31,446 nucleotides of DNA from a virus. Of this stretch, positions 1 to 7,592 are shown in pieces (position 1 is the stretch's first letter; each line of letters begins with the position of its first letter). The stretch lies in IMG/VR virus record IMGVR_UViG_3300009169_000062, positions 1 through 31,446 of that record, one strand, 5' to 3'. The notes under the pieces were generated by a model. That model did no database searches. It was not told the origin of the DNA and saw only the letters and a list, made by a program, of their open reading frames with translations. Both the position numbers and the translations under genes were made by a program.

Positions 1-107
1 ATAATAGTATTAAATATTATAATATTTTATATTGAGTATATTGTAATGAATTAAGAACTTCCTCGACGCTCGCGCGAAGATCTCCCTCGATTTCTTGTTT
101 GAAGTAC
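1..107. repeat. Left arm of inverted repeat A (copy of 3152-3258)
   Basis: Bases 1-107 are the exact reverse complement of 3152-3258, the last 30 codons of the polymerase-like gene plus 16 bases beyond its stop. The match breaks at base 108 on one side and runs off the window on the other. Because the polymerase gene is intact at 3152-3258, this copy looks like the duplicate. It contains a GC-rich core unlike its AT-rich surroundings and no gene of its own. Confidence 0.97.
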
Positions 108-118
108 CTTTAAAAAGA

Positions 119-152
119 TTTCTTCATGTCAAGAATATTGTTTATATTTACA
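119..152 (+). promoter_or_regulatory. Early-type promoter, shared with the leftward operon
   Basis: This 34-base block recurs exactly, inverted, at 29736-29769 upstream of another gene. It contains TATATTTAC, close to the Bacteroidota -7 box TAnnTTTG, and lies 35 bases before the start codon at 187. The leader that follows ends in ACGGACAACA before the ATG, nearly the same as the leaders of the genes starting at 29710 and 29295. Promoter function is inferred from this conservation. Confidence 0.6.
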
Positions 153-186
153 TAACAATTTAATTATTAACTTAAAACGGACAACA

Positions 187-672
187 ATGAAAACATTAAC
201 AAACAACTCAAACGTCAAAAGATTCGTATTATTTTTTGGAATGCTTTTAATGGTGCAAATTATAAATGCACAATGGATTACACAATCGATAGGAGGTGCT
301 TTTAGTGATAAAGGAATGATAATGGCTGAACAAGGAATTAGTAATGAATTTCCTTATGAAAAACCTTATTTATTTGTAAGATTAACTGATAAAATATTAA
401 TTTATTTTACTGAAGTTCCTTATGCAGGTTGTGAAGGAAGTTATATTTCAATTTCTATTGATGATAAAAAACCAAAATCATATCTATCTACAACAGATGC
501 AGCAGGGAAAGCCTGGTTTATTAAAATTAAACGCGGTAATGAAGAACTTATTAATGAAATGCGTAATGGAAGTAAAATGGAAATAAGATTAAGAAGTAAT
601 TGTCTTCAATACAGTGCAACATTTGATTTAACGGGAACAGACGAAGCATTTAATAAAATTGGTATATTATAA
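187..672 (+). CDS. Secreted or lipid-free exported small protein, unknown function
   Basis: Encodes 161 residues. The N-terminus has basic residues, then a hydrophobic stretch (about residues 13-26, VLFFGMLLMVQI) ending in NAQW, a good signal peptide with a likely cut after Ala28 or nearby. The mature part is mixed alpha/beta with two cysteines (in GCEG and SNCL) that could form a disulfide. I do not recognise a family. The gene has its own promoter, shared with the leftward early operon, so it is probably made early. An exported early phage protein could act at the cell envelope, for example in superinfection exclusion, but that is speculation. Confidence 0.8.
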   Translation: MKTLTNNSNVKRFVLFFGMLLMVQIINAQWITQSIGGAFSDKGMIMAEQGISNEFPYEKPYLFVRLTDKILIYFTEVPYAGCEGSYISISIDDKKPKSYLSTTDAAGKAWFIKIKRGNEELINEMRNGSKMEIRLRSNCLQYSATFDLTGTDEAFNKIGIL

Positions 673-727
673 GAAGTTTAACAAAACATTAACATAAATG
701 TAATATCTTTTTTAATTTTCATGTATA

Positions 728-739
728 TATATAATAAAA
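728..739 (+). promoter_or_regulatory. TATATAATAAAA motif copy
   Basis: One of eight copies of a dispersed intergenic motif. This one lies 188 bases before the next start codon (916), farther than the others, so it is the weakest candidate for a functional site. Confidence 0.3.
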
Positions 740-832
740 GGAATAGTAAAAGAAGTCTTACTTCGAAATGACTATATATGTTTACAAAAGAAAAACTGAC
801 TTTTTGATTTTCTTTCCTTTTTAAAAATATTA

Positions 833-907
833 AAATCTGTCAAATGAAAAGGATTTTTTTCTGTGTTCAATATCAAAGGCCTCAACTTCTTAATTTCTGA
901 CAGATTT
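833..907 (+). promoter_or_regulatory. Long-loop inverted repeat in the leader of the zinc-ribbon gene
   Basis: Perfect 10-bp arms AAATCTGTCA (833-842) and TGACAGATTT (898-907) enclose 55 bases and end 8 bases before the ATG at 916. The loop holds an 18-codon frame starting at 844 (MKRIFFCVQYQRPQLLNF) and a GGCCTC run that could pair with GAGGC just inside the gene. This may be a leader that controls translation, or an operator pair. Nothing downstream identifies the signal. Confidence 0.4.
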
Positions 908-915
908 ATAGATTT

Positions 916-1173
916 ATGGAGGCTTTTGTATTGGACACTTTTAATATAAATGATATGGATATAGATGAAGAATTAGATAATGAATTAGCAAAAATACAAG
1001 TAAATCTTGTTGAGAAATGCAAATACTGTGGTTCACATGAATTACTCTTTTATAAAAAAGGAAAACATATTGGATGTAAATGTACGAATTGCTATAAATG
1101 GTTAGGATGGGTGAAACAAACTCCTTACATATTAAGCAAAGCAGTATCATATAATAATAAAACATTATTTTAA
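916..1173 (+). CDS. Small zinc-ribbon protein
   Basis: Encodes 85 residues. Residues 35-59 hold CKYCG followed by CKCTNC, the paired CxxC knuckles of a zinc ribbon with about 15 residues between them, then an aromatic stretch (YKWLGWVK). The N-terminal third is acidic. Such phage proteins usually bind DNA or a host protein, but the exact partner cannot be read from sequence. It heads a tight run of genes that ends in the polymerase-like gene, with only 5 bases before the next ATG, which suggests a replication or early regulatory role. Confidence 0.75.
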   Translation: MEAFVLDTFNINDMDIDEELDNELAKIQVNLVEKCKYCGSHELLFYKKGKHIGCKCTNCYKWLGWVKQTPYILSKAVSYNNKTLF

Positions 1174-1178
1174 ATAAG

Positions 1179-1583
1179 ATGATTACAGGATTTGAAGAAA
1201 TAACAAAGCCTTTAAATGAAGAAGAACAACATTATGTTGAAGTTCTCATTAAAGCATTTAGCACTATGAAAAAAGGAAAAGATCATGCCATAACATCAAC
1301 TTTTATTATTGATAAATTAAAATCAATTAATGTAGATGTTGAAGGTGTAAGATTAAGAAAACTTATACAACATATACGTGTTAATAACTTAGTATATGGA
1401 TTATGTTCAAATTCTAATGGCTATTTCATGTCTGAAAATGCAGAAGAATTATTAAGTACATTAAAATCATTAAAAGATAGAATTGAAATGCAAACATCTA
1501 CATTTAAAGCTCTTAAATATCAATATGATTTTATGTATAATCATAAAGAAGATGAAATAAAAGACGAAAACAAATTATTTTAA
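1179..1583 (+). CDS. Winged-helix-like early protein
   Basis: Encodes 134 residues. The middle part (about residues 45-85) reads like a winged helix: a helix with VRLRKLIQHIRVNN, then a wing-like LCSNSNGYFM. The C-terminal part is a charged helix (SLKDRIEMQTSTFKAL). The pattern of an 'IR..NN...LCSNS.GYF' core followed by a helix is common in small phage proteins placed in replication modules, so DNA binding is likely. This is inferred from the pattern and position, not from a named match. Confidence 0.7.
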   Translation: MITGFEEITKPLNEEEQHYVEVLIKAFSTMKKGKDHAITSTFIIDKLKSINVDVEGVRLRKLIQHIRVNNLVYGLCSNSNGYFMSENAEELLSTLKSLKDRIEMQTSTFKALKYQYDFMYNHKEDEIKDENKLF

Positions 1584-1584
1584 T

Positions 1585-1761
1585 ATGAATTTTAAAGATA
1601 AAAAAGAAGAAATAGATTTTCAACATTTGGTAACAAAACTTACACATATTTGTAGATCTTCAAAGTTATCTTCATTTTTACAATTGAATGCTATAATGCT
1701 TGCATATAAGAATGTTGATGATGAATTAACAAAAGAATTTGATAGCACAATAAATAATTAA
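1585..1761 (+). CDS. Small protein of 58 residues, unknown
   Basis: A short frame starting one base after the previous stop and ending 8 bases before the next start, so it fills the only gap in this gene run. It encodes 58 residues, starting MNFKDKKEEIDFQ, mostly helical, with one cysteine. Its codon use and spacing fit the neighbouring genes. The function is unknown. Confidence 0.6.
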   Translation: MNFKDKKEEIDFQHLVTKLTHICRSSKLSSFLQLNAIMLAYKNVDDELTKEFDSTINN

Positions 1762-1769
1762 TAAATGAT

Positions 1770-2075
1770 ATGAATAATATCACATTAACAGAAGTGTATA
1801 AACAATATACAACAGAAAGATTAGCAAAATTTTTAAGAGGAATAATACGTTCTGATAAATTTACTTTAGAAGCAGGAAAAGATTATAATTTAAAGGCTTA
1901 TTATTATGGTAATAGAATTAGTTTATCTGTTATTGATCTTAATAAATTTGAAAAATTAAATAATAATGAAATAATTTTATTTCAAATGAATTGGATACGC
2001 GATTTTAAAAAAGAATATGATGAAACTGGTTTTATTGATGATTTTAAACTTTATGATAAAATTAATTATTCTTAA
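1770..2075 (+). CDS. Unknown early protein
   Basis: Encodes 101 residues, acidic and aromatic-rich (many Tyr and Phe), with no membrane segment or recognisable motif. It sits 3 bases before the polymerase-like gene and is probably translated from the same message, so a role next to the polymerase is plausible. Confidence 0.65.
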   Translation: MNNITLTEVYKQYTTERLAKFLRGIIRSDKFTLEAGKDYNLKAYYYGNRISLSVIDLNKFEKLNNNEIILFQMNWIRDFKKEYDETGFIDDFKLYDKINYS

Positions 2076-2078
2076 TAA

Positions 2079-3242
2079 ATGAATAAACCTTTCTTATTAA
2101 ATTATTTAATAGAAGTTGATGATAGACTTAAAAATGAATATGATAATCCTATTTCAAGAATAGATTATATTACATTTTTAGATTGGTTTGATAGTATGTT
2201 ATCTTTCAAAAAAAGCTATGAATTTTCTTTTCATATGTCTGATGAAAGAATAAAATGGGGTCGTATAAAAACTGAAGATGGTATTAATTGGAAATTAAAA
2301 ATTATTCTTGACACATTAGCATTATATGGAATAATATATCGTTCCAATTATAGATTTGGTGAAATTTCATATAGTAGATCATATCAATATACACAAGATT
2401 TTTTGGATAGTATTAAATTTGAATTAGCGCATATTAATGAAGAAGTTAATATAAAAATATTCAATACTATTTCCATAGAAAATAGAAGTGATACAGAAAA
2501 TTCTCAATATAAATTATTAATGTCTTCACGTTTTAATATTGATTGTGATAAAGCTACAAAATGGGTATTTAATCAATATGAAGATCAAATAATAGACAAA
2601 GATAAAGCCAATAGGTATTTTAAAATGATTTACTCAATGTTTTATAAAAATATTTTTGTTATTAAAGGTGAACTTAATAATAGAATTTATTCATCGTTCA
2701 ATACAATTAAAAAAGAATTAAGACAATTCTGTACAATAGACGGAATTTATTTACATTCATTAGATTTAAAATCTTCACAAGCATATTTTCTTGCTCATTA
2801 TTTACGTAAAAAATATCCTGATGATACAAATGTAAAAACATTTTTTGATTTAATTGTAAACGAAGATTTATATTTATATTTAAAGGATAAATTAAATTAT
2901 TCTACAAGAGATGAAGCAAAAGAGGAATTCTTTCATTTCTTATACAAAGGAAATATGGGATATGTACCTGTGCAAAGAATTATTATGAATGAATTTCCCT
3001 CTGTTTATAATCATATTATGTCCTTAAATAGAGAATGCAAAAATAACAAAACTTCTTTATCTGTTCTTTTACAGAAAATTGAATCTTCCATATTCATTCC
3101 AATTTGTGAGAGATTCATAGACAAGGGTTGTCTTTCTGTTCATGATTCTCTGTACTTCAAACAAGAAATCGAGGGAGATCTTCGCGCGAGCGTCGAGGAA
3201 GTTCTTAATTCATTACAATATACTCAATATAAAATATTATAA
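2079..3242 (+). CDS. Compact family A polymerase-like protein without exonuclease
   Basis: Encodes 387 residues. The C-terminal half follows the order of a family A (Pol I) palm and fingers. R202 and SS205-206 match the GR.SS region. D229 in LDLKSSQAYFLAHY matches motif A. R277-x3-K281-x7-Y289 matches motif B exactly in spacing. H355-D356 in SVHDSLYF matches motif C. Differences: the motif A glutamate (the sugar-selecting 'steric gate' position) is Tyr236, the residue after the motif C aspartate is Ser rather than Glu, and the Gly after the motif B Tyr is Lys. The N-terminal 200 residues match nothing I know and have no 3'-5' exonuclease motifs. The protein is far shorter than Klenow (about 600). 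It could be a repair or replication polymerase, a primase-polymerase or an RNA polymerase-like enzyme. The last 30 codons lie in inverted repeat A. Confidence 0.75.
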   Translation: MNKPFLLNYLIEVDDRLKNEYDNPISRIDYITFLDWFDSMLSFKKSYEFSFHMSDERIKWGRIKTEDGINWKLKIILDTLALYGIIYRSNYRFGEISYSRSYQYTQDFLDSIKFELAHINEEVNIKIFNTISIENRSDTENSQYKLLMSSRFNIDCDKATKWVFNQYEDQIIDKDKANRYFKMIYSMFYKNIFVIKGELNNRIYSSFNTIKKELRQFCTIDGIYLHSLDLKSSQAYFLAHYLRKKYPDDTNVKTFFDLIVNEDLYLYLKDKLNYSTRDEAKEEFFHFLYKGNMGYVPVQRIIMNEFPSVYNHIMSLNRECKNNKTSLSVLLQKIESSIFIPICERFIDKGCLSVHDSLYFKQEIEGDLRASVEEVLNSLQYTQYKIL

Positions 3243-3258
3243 TATTTAATACTATTAT
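3152..3258. repeat. Right arm of inverted repeat A
   Basis: Exact inverted copy of 1-107. It starts at codon 358 of the polymerase-like gene, just after motif C, and includes the stop codon and a 16-bp perfect palindrome at 3232-3247. This copy is in its natural context because the reading frame and protein alignment run through it without a break. Confidence 0.97.
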
Positions 3259-3339
3259 CCATTATATGTACACCGTACAGCAGGCCAACAACTTGTGAGA
3301 CTCCTCATTTTCTATTATTTGTACACTAATTATATTGAA

Positions 3340-3376
3340 AAAGGGATGCTATTCTGGCTAAATAGTACATCCCTTT
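3340..3376 (+). terminator. Hairpin after the polymerase-like gene
   Basis: A 9-bp stem AAAGGGATG/CATCCCTTT continues, after a 2-base bulge, into a 5-bp stem CTATT/AATAG with a 7-base loop. It lies 98 bases after the polymerase stop. There is no T-run after it, so a plain intrinsic terminator is not certain. It could also be part of an origin or packaging signal. Confidence 0.45.
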
Positions 3377-3390
3377 ACCTTATAATGAAA

Positions 3391-3411
3391 TGTATTGACG
3401 CGATCAATACA
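3391..3411. promoter_or_regulatory. Palindromic site TGTATTGA/TCAATACA
   Basis: Perfect 8-bp arms separated by the 5 bases CGCGA. The shape fits an operator for a dimeric regulator or a core site for a recombinase. No other copy was noticed in the window and no integrase is encoded here, so its role is open. Confidence 0.45.
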
Positions 3412-3477
3412 GTGTAAAAATAATTATTATTATCCTACAAGATCTCTCCTTTATGTTAATTTTCTGTTAAATTGTGT

Positions 3478-3508
3478 ATACTCAAGCAAGACTCAAATAC
3501 TCAAGCAA
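3478..3508. repeat. Pair of 12-base direct repeats
   Basis: ATACTCAAGCAA occurs at 3478-3489 and again at 3497-3508, 19 bases apart, with a partial copy (ACTCAA) between. Short spaced direct repeats in a gene-free region next to a polymerase gene resemble iterons of an origin, but two copies are few for that claim. Confidence 0.45.
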
Positions 3509-3663
3509 ATCACAGTTCAGTTTGAAATGAACCAACTGGTAGGGAAAGCACTGAGATTAAAAAACAAAAAGGAGCCAATGATATAGAGGCTTTGAAATCG
3601 CATCATTTTCGACCAGGTATAGTAATATTTTATTTGCGCATGCGCTTGCGTGCTTGCAGCGGG

Positions 3664-3766
3664 CCCGCAGACTTGTAGTCTTTACAGAGGAGTGCTTGCA
3701 GATGGGGGAATTCGAGGAGATTGCGGGAGAGAAGAGGAAGATGGGAGAGTTGCGGGCCTCCGAGTA
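3664..3766. repeat. Inverted repeat B, GC-rich purine-rich block before the terminase
   Basis: Exact reverse complement of 31344-31446 (103 bases). One strand is nearly all purines in places (GGAGATTGCGGGAGAGAAGA), and the GC content is far above the rest of the window. It opens within the palindrome GCGGGCCCGC (3659-3668) and contains the hairpin AGACT-TGT-AGTCT (3669-3681). It ends 36 bases before the small terminase start. The composition suggests a foreign insertion or a constrained packaging or origin element. Confidence 0.9.
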
Positions 3767-3779
3767 ATTGTAATTAAAA

Positions 3780-3793
3780 TATATAAATAAAAT
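3780..3793 (+). promoter_or_regulatory. TATATAATAAAAT motif copy (one extra A)
   Basis: TATATAAATAAAAT, 23 bases before the small terminase start. It is a one-base-insertion variant of the dispersed motif and has the usual spacing to the ATG. Confidence 0.4.
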
Positions 3794-3802
3794 AAATTCA
3801 TT

Positions 3803-4138
3803 ATGACTTTACGAGAACGTATTATAGAACACCTTAAAACAAAAGGAACATATGACCCAAACGTAGATGATGACCAAGTAGATGAATTAATAGAAAACTC
3901 TATGTTTGCAAAAAGAATATTTAAAGAATTATTAAAAGAAGGTGCAATATTGCACCTTGTAGATAGAAGCGGTAATCCATATACAAAAATGAATCCCGCT
4001 ATGAATGCCTACCAGATGATGATGAGAAATGTTTTTCAAATGAGCTCTAAATTAGGAATAAGTAGAAGTGATAGACTCAAACTTAAAATAGTTGAAATGA
4101 AAAGAGAAGATGAATTCAGTAAACTTATGAACGAATAA
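3803..4138 (+). CDS. terS: Terminase small subunit, P27-like
   Basis: Encodes 111 residues. The C-terminal half has the P27-type small terminase pattern: NPAMNAYQMMMRNVFQMSSKLGISRSDRLKLK, that is an N-P opening, a helix, and an LGIS..DRLKL end. It would recognise the packaging site and hand DNA to the large subunit. The stop overlaps the next ATG (TAATG), so the two subunits are translationally coupled. The usual P27 length is somewhat larger (about 120-160), so this is a compact version. Its site may lie in the 560-base region just upstream. Confidence 0.85.
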   Translation: MTLRERIIEHLKTKGTYDPNVDDDQVDELIENSMFAKRIFKELLKEGAILHLVDRSGNPYTKMNPAMNAYQMMMRNVFQMSSKLGISRSDRLKLKIVEMKREDEFSKLMNE

Positions 4139-5844
4139 TGAGACTCACTTCATCAGAATATGTAGATAGATGTAATGAATATGCAGAAATTTATATTGAA
4201 GGTGTAAATTCTGGAGATATAATTACAGGAAAATACATAAAGAAACTCGTTAAAAAATATAATGATCATTTAAATAATGAGAACTATATTTTTAGACAAG
4301 AAAAAGTTAATAAAGTATTTGCTTTCTTTAGCTTTTTAAATATCCAACATAAGAATCAATATGTCCAATTCCCAATGTTACCTTGGCAATGTTTCTTTAT
4401 ATCCTTTATATTCGGATTTTATTACGCAAAAGATAATGAAAAGAGACTTGTGCGTGAAGCTTTGCTCTTCATCGCAAGAAAATCAGGTAAAACTGCCTTA
4501 TCCGCAGCAATACAATTATATGGAATGTTGGGGGACGGCGTTGCTGTACCTCAAAGTTTGTTGTTAGCAAATACAGCACAACAAAGTAGTGTAGCATTGA
4601 ACTTTGCAAAAGATATGGTAGTTCATACACCTGCTTTAAGAGAAAGATTAATAGGACAAAGAAGTAGAATTATATTTAAAGATTTTGAAAAACAAGGATT
4701 CTGTCAAATATTTTCAACTGTAGATCCAGCAAGACTTGAAGGAATGAGTCCATCTATGTGTATATGTGATGAGGTCCATAATTGGGATGACAATTCAATA
4801 TATGCCGCAATAAAAACTGGTATAGGTGCAAGAGTAAATCCTTTAATTTTAATCATTACAACCGCAGGTAAAAAGAATAATGGTTTTTGTAATGAATTAT
4901 TAAAGTATCATAAAAATATATTAGACGAAAATATAAAAGAAGATACTGTTGTAGGATTCATTTATCAACCAGATGATGAAGATAATTTAAATGATACAGA
5001 TACTTGGATAAAAGCAAATCCTTCATTATCAATAATTAATAGTCTTGAAGATTTAGAAACAGCATATAAACAAGCACAATATTCATATAGAGATAAGTAT
5101 GCTTTTTTAACAAAGAATTTAAACATATTTGTTGATACTCCGGACATTTGGGTTCCTGAAGAATATTTACTTCCTTTATTTGATAATGATTTTGATGAAA
5201 CAAAATTATATGGTAAAGATGTATACATAGGAATGGATCTTTCAAAAAATACAGACTTATCTTCAATAGTAATGTATATTCCTGACGCAAGTACTTCATA
5301 TGCAATTCCATATTTCTGGATGGCTGATATGGAAGGAAATGTAATAAGATCTAATGGAAGAGATTTATCAAATTGGATTTTTGATAAATGGATAACAAAA
5401 TGTAAATCAAAAACTATAGATTTAGATTTGATATATGATAAAATAGTTGAAATATCAAATAATTTTAATATAATTAGTATTCAATATGACCCTTATAATA
5501 CACCTGTTTTAATATCAAGATTAAAAGAATACGGATTTAATTGTGAATTGTTTAAACAAAATGCTTCAAAATTTAATGCACCCATGAAAATGCTTGAAGA
5601 AATGATATACAATAAAAAGATAACAATGAAAAATCCAGCATTATTGTGGAATTTTGCAAATATTGTTTTGTGGATTGAACCAGGAAATGCAAATATAAAA
5701 ATAGTTAAAAACAAACAAAATGATTCTGTTGATGGGTGTGTTGCATTGGCAATGGCAATAGGCGGATGGGTAATAAGCAAATATGGTGAAGAAGTGATGG
5801 GTTTAAATCAATATATAGAATTTTCTAAAAACAAATCTATTTAA
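4138..5844 (+). CDS. terL: Terminase large subunit
   Basis: Encodes 568 residues, the usual length for the Terminase_1 group. The ATPase part has a Walker A-like ARKSGKTA (about residues 113-120) and a Walker B MCICDE (207-212) followed by VHNW. A coupling-motif ITTAG follows. The nuclease part starts at YIGMDLS with D367 and ends with the acidic VDG (D532) typical of the RNase H fold. It powers DNA packaging into the procapsid and cuts the concatemer. It is followed by a hairpin and the portal gene, the standard order. Confidence 0.95.
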   Translation: MRLTSSEYVDRCNEYAEIYIEGVNSGDIITGKYIKKLVKKYNDHLNNENYIFRQEKVNKVFAFFSFLNIQHKNQYVQFPMLPWQCFFISFIFGFYYAKDNEKRLVREALLFIARKSGKTALSAAIQLYGMLGDGVAVPQSLLLANTAQQSSVALNFAKDMVVHTPALRERLIGQRSRIIFKDFEKQGFCQIFSTVDPARLEGMSPSMCICDEVHNWDDNSIYAAIKTGIGARVNPLILIITTAGKKNNGFCNELLKYHKNILDENIKEDTVVGFIYQPDDEDNLNDTDTWIKANPSLSIINSLEDLETAYKQAQYSYRDKYAFLTKNLNIFVDTPDIWVPEEYLLPLFDNDFDETKLYGKDVYIGMDLSKNTDLSSIVMYIPDASTSYAIPYFWMADMEGNVIRSNGRDLSNWIFDKWITKCKSKTIDLDLIYDKIVEISNNFNIISIQYDPYNTPVLISRLKEYGFNCELFKQNASKFNAPMKMLEEMIYNKKITMKNPALLWNFANIVLWIEPGNANIKIVKNKQNDSVDGCVALAMAIGGWVISKYGEEVMGLNQYIEFSKNKSI

Positions 5845-5850
5845 CAGAAA

Positions 5851-5877
5851 CCCCTCCAGTGAATCATGCTGGAGGGG
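5851..5877. terminator. GC-rich hairpin between terminase and portal genes
   Basis: Perfect 9-bp stem CCCCTCCAG/CTGGAGGGG with a 9-base loop, 7 bases after the terminase stop. On the plus strand it is followed by A-runs, not T-runs, so it may act as an RNA-processing or mRNA-stabilising hairpin rather than a classic terminator. Confidence 0.5.
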
Positions 5878-5965
5878 AAAAAATAAAAAAATTGTTAATA
5901 CTATGATAACAAGTATCAAAATATATATCTCTCTTAAAGAAGATATGATTTTTATTAAAGATAAA

Positions 5966-5978
5966 TATATAATAAAAT
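5966..5978 (+). promoter_or_regulatory. TATATAATAAAAT motif before the portal gene
   Basis: Exact motif, 24 bases before the portal start. The larger context AAAGATAAATATATAATAAA is identical to that before the major tail protein gene. Confidence 0.5.
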
Positions 5979-5989
5979 AATTCATATAC

Positions 5990-7591
5990 ATGGCCTTAAA
6001 TAATTTTATTAGTTCATTAAAAAACATGTGGATAGGAACAGAAAATGATTATAATGACATTGTTGTTCCTGCCATAGTAACAGGCACAGGACTTTCATTC
6101 GATATTTCAAACGCAGATAAAGTTTCAACAGTTTATACTTGTGTAAAAATACTTGCAGAAACATTATCAAGAATGCCGTTAAATATTTATAATGATGGAG
6201 GTGAAGGAAGAACAGTTAATAAAGATGATTATAGATATCCCATACTTCATTATCAACCAAACAATTGGACATCTCAACAAACCTTTTTCTCTTCATTAGA
6301 ATATTGGAGAAACATAAAAGGAAATTCATTTGCAAGAATTTATAGAGATAACGCTGGAAAATTAGTTTCATTAGTTTTAATTCCGCCATCAAGAATAATG
6401 AGTTATTCAATTACAAATGATCAATTATATTATACAGTAAAAAATGACAAAGATGAAGCAGAGATTATAAATTCAAGTGAAATACTTCATTTTAAAGGAA
6501 TGACAAAAGATGGCATATGGGGTATAAATCCTATAGAAGCAATTCGTCAAAATATAAGTTCATCATATTCAGGCATTCAAGCAATAGATTCTTTTTATAA
6601 AAATAATGCAATGTCACCAAAGGCATTGAAGTCAACTGTATCAGGGGCAAATCAAAAAGCAATGATTGAAGCACTTGACGAGTTTAATAGAAAATATGTA
6701 GGAGCATCTAAGGCTGGTACAATGGCAACTCTCCCGCCTAATACAGAAATTATAGATTTAGCATTAAATTTTGCAGATGCAGAATTTATCAATACAATGA
6801 AATTTAATACAACTGCAATTGGTGCATTATATGGAGTTCCTGCTTGGATGTTAGGAATTTTGGAACAAACAAAGTTTGCTTCTGTTGAAACTACTGCAAG
6901 AGATTTTAAAAATACAACTCTTGCTGCTATTGGCAGAATGTATCGTCAAGAATTAGAAAGCAAATTGCTTACAATAGAAGAAAGATTATCAGGAACTTCT
7001 ATTGAATTTAATTGGGAAGCACTTATTGAATTAGATTCTAAAACAAGAATAGAAAATTTAAGAGCATTGCAAGGAATGGGCGTTGTAACTCCTAATCAAA
7101 TTTGCAAACTTGAAGGCTTTCCTACTTACGCAAGTGGAGATACTTATACAATGCCAGGCAATTATTTACCTGTAGATGAAATTGCATCAAAACGAGATGC
7201 AATATCACTAATAAGAAATGAAAAAAATATAGATATTATTCTTGATTTGGAAGAAGAAGATCGTGGAAGTGAAAGTTCAGGAAATTTTGATCATTCTGGA
7301 AGGCCAGGTGAAGTAGGAGGTTCAGGACCCCATGGTGTTACTGGAGCAACAAGTGCTTCTGATTTTATATCAAGAATAAAAGGAAAAGGCTATGGAATTA
7401 AAAAATCAAAAAGTTTTATAAGTAAAGAACCTTTAATAAAATTGTTTGAATCTACTATTTCTGGCGGAACTAAATCAACCTTATATGGTCATAATCAAGG
7501 AGCATACGTAGAAATTCCTGGTGGTGGTTCTTCATATCAAAATCCTATATCAGATTTTGTTAAAGCAGGACATATAAAAATTATTAAATAA
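5990..7591 (+). CDS. Portal protein, HK97 family, with extra C-terminal domain
   Basis: Encodes 533 residues. Residues 1 to about 410 match the HK97-type portal pattern: an early STVYTCVKILAETLSRMPL, then YWRNIKGNSFARI, then a long helical part with VPAWMLG and a TAIGALYG stretch. The portal forms the ring through which DNA enters the head and onto which the tail is built. After the portal domain there is a glycine-rich insert with HSGRPGEVGGSGPHG (about 442-456) and a further 75 residues ending in a Gly-rich stretch. This extension is not part of a minimal portal. The same kind of HSGRPG motif occurs as a spacer in other phage head proteins, to my knowledge, but its role is unclear. Confidence 0.92.
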   Translation: MALNNFISSLKNMWIGTENDYNDIVVPAIVTGTGLSFDISNADKVSTVYTCVKILAETLSRMPLNIYNDGGEGRTVNKDDYRYPILHYQPNNWTSQQTFFSSLEYWRNIKGNSFARIYRDNAGKLVSLVLIPPSRIMSYSITNDQLYYTVKNDKDEAEIINSSEILHFKGMTKDGIWGINPIEAIRQNISSSYSGIQAIDSFYKNNAMSPKALKSTVSGANQKAMIEALDEFNRKYVGASKAGTMATLPPNTEIIDLALNFADAEFINTMKFNTTAIGALYGVPAWMLGILEQTKFASVETTARDFKNTTLAAIGRMYRQELESKLLTIEERLSGTSIEFNWEALIELDSKTRIENLRALQGMGVVTPNQICKLEGFPTYASGDTYTMPGNYLPVDEIASKRDAISLIRNEKNIDIILDLEEEDRGSESSGNFDHSGRPGEVGGSGPHGVTGATSASDFISRIKGKGYGIKKSKSFISKEPLIKLFESTISGGTKSTLYGHNQGAYVEIPGGGSSYQNPISDFVKAGHIKIIK

Positions 7592-7592
7592 A

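Larger units (their letters stand above)
3259..3663. other. Gene-free region between polymerase and terminase genes
   Basis: A stretch of 405 bases without a convincing gene. The only frame of size (TTG start at 3395, 63 codons) has no family features. It contains a long hairpin (3340-3376), a palindromic site (3391-3411), a pair of 12-base direct repeats (3478-3489 and 3497-3508) and GCGCATGCGC (3636-3645). It lies just upstream of the terminase genes, where many phages carry their packaging site, and this is a plausible place for a cos, pac or replication origin. Confidence 0.6.

Noticed and set aside
3152-3258. Polymerase gene 3' end as a foreign piece
   Set aside because: The frame and the alignment with family A proteins continue through it, so the internal copy is native and only the copy at the window start is a duplicate.
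3395-3586. 63-codon frame starting with TTG in the region before the terminase
   Set aside because: It starts inside the palindrome, has no domain features and uses odd composition; it is likely chance.
3259-3663. Insertion sequence between the polymerase and terminase genes
   Set aside because: No transposase frame and no matching short terminal repeats were found in this stretch.
5903-5980. 25-codon frame between the terminase and portal genes
   Set aside because: It overlaps the upstream motif of the portal gene and its composition is simply that of AT-rich DNA.
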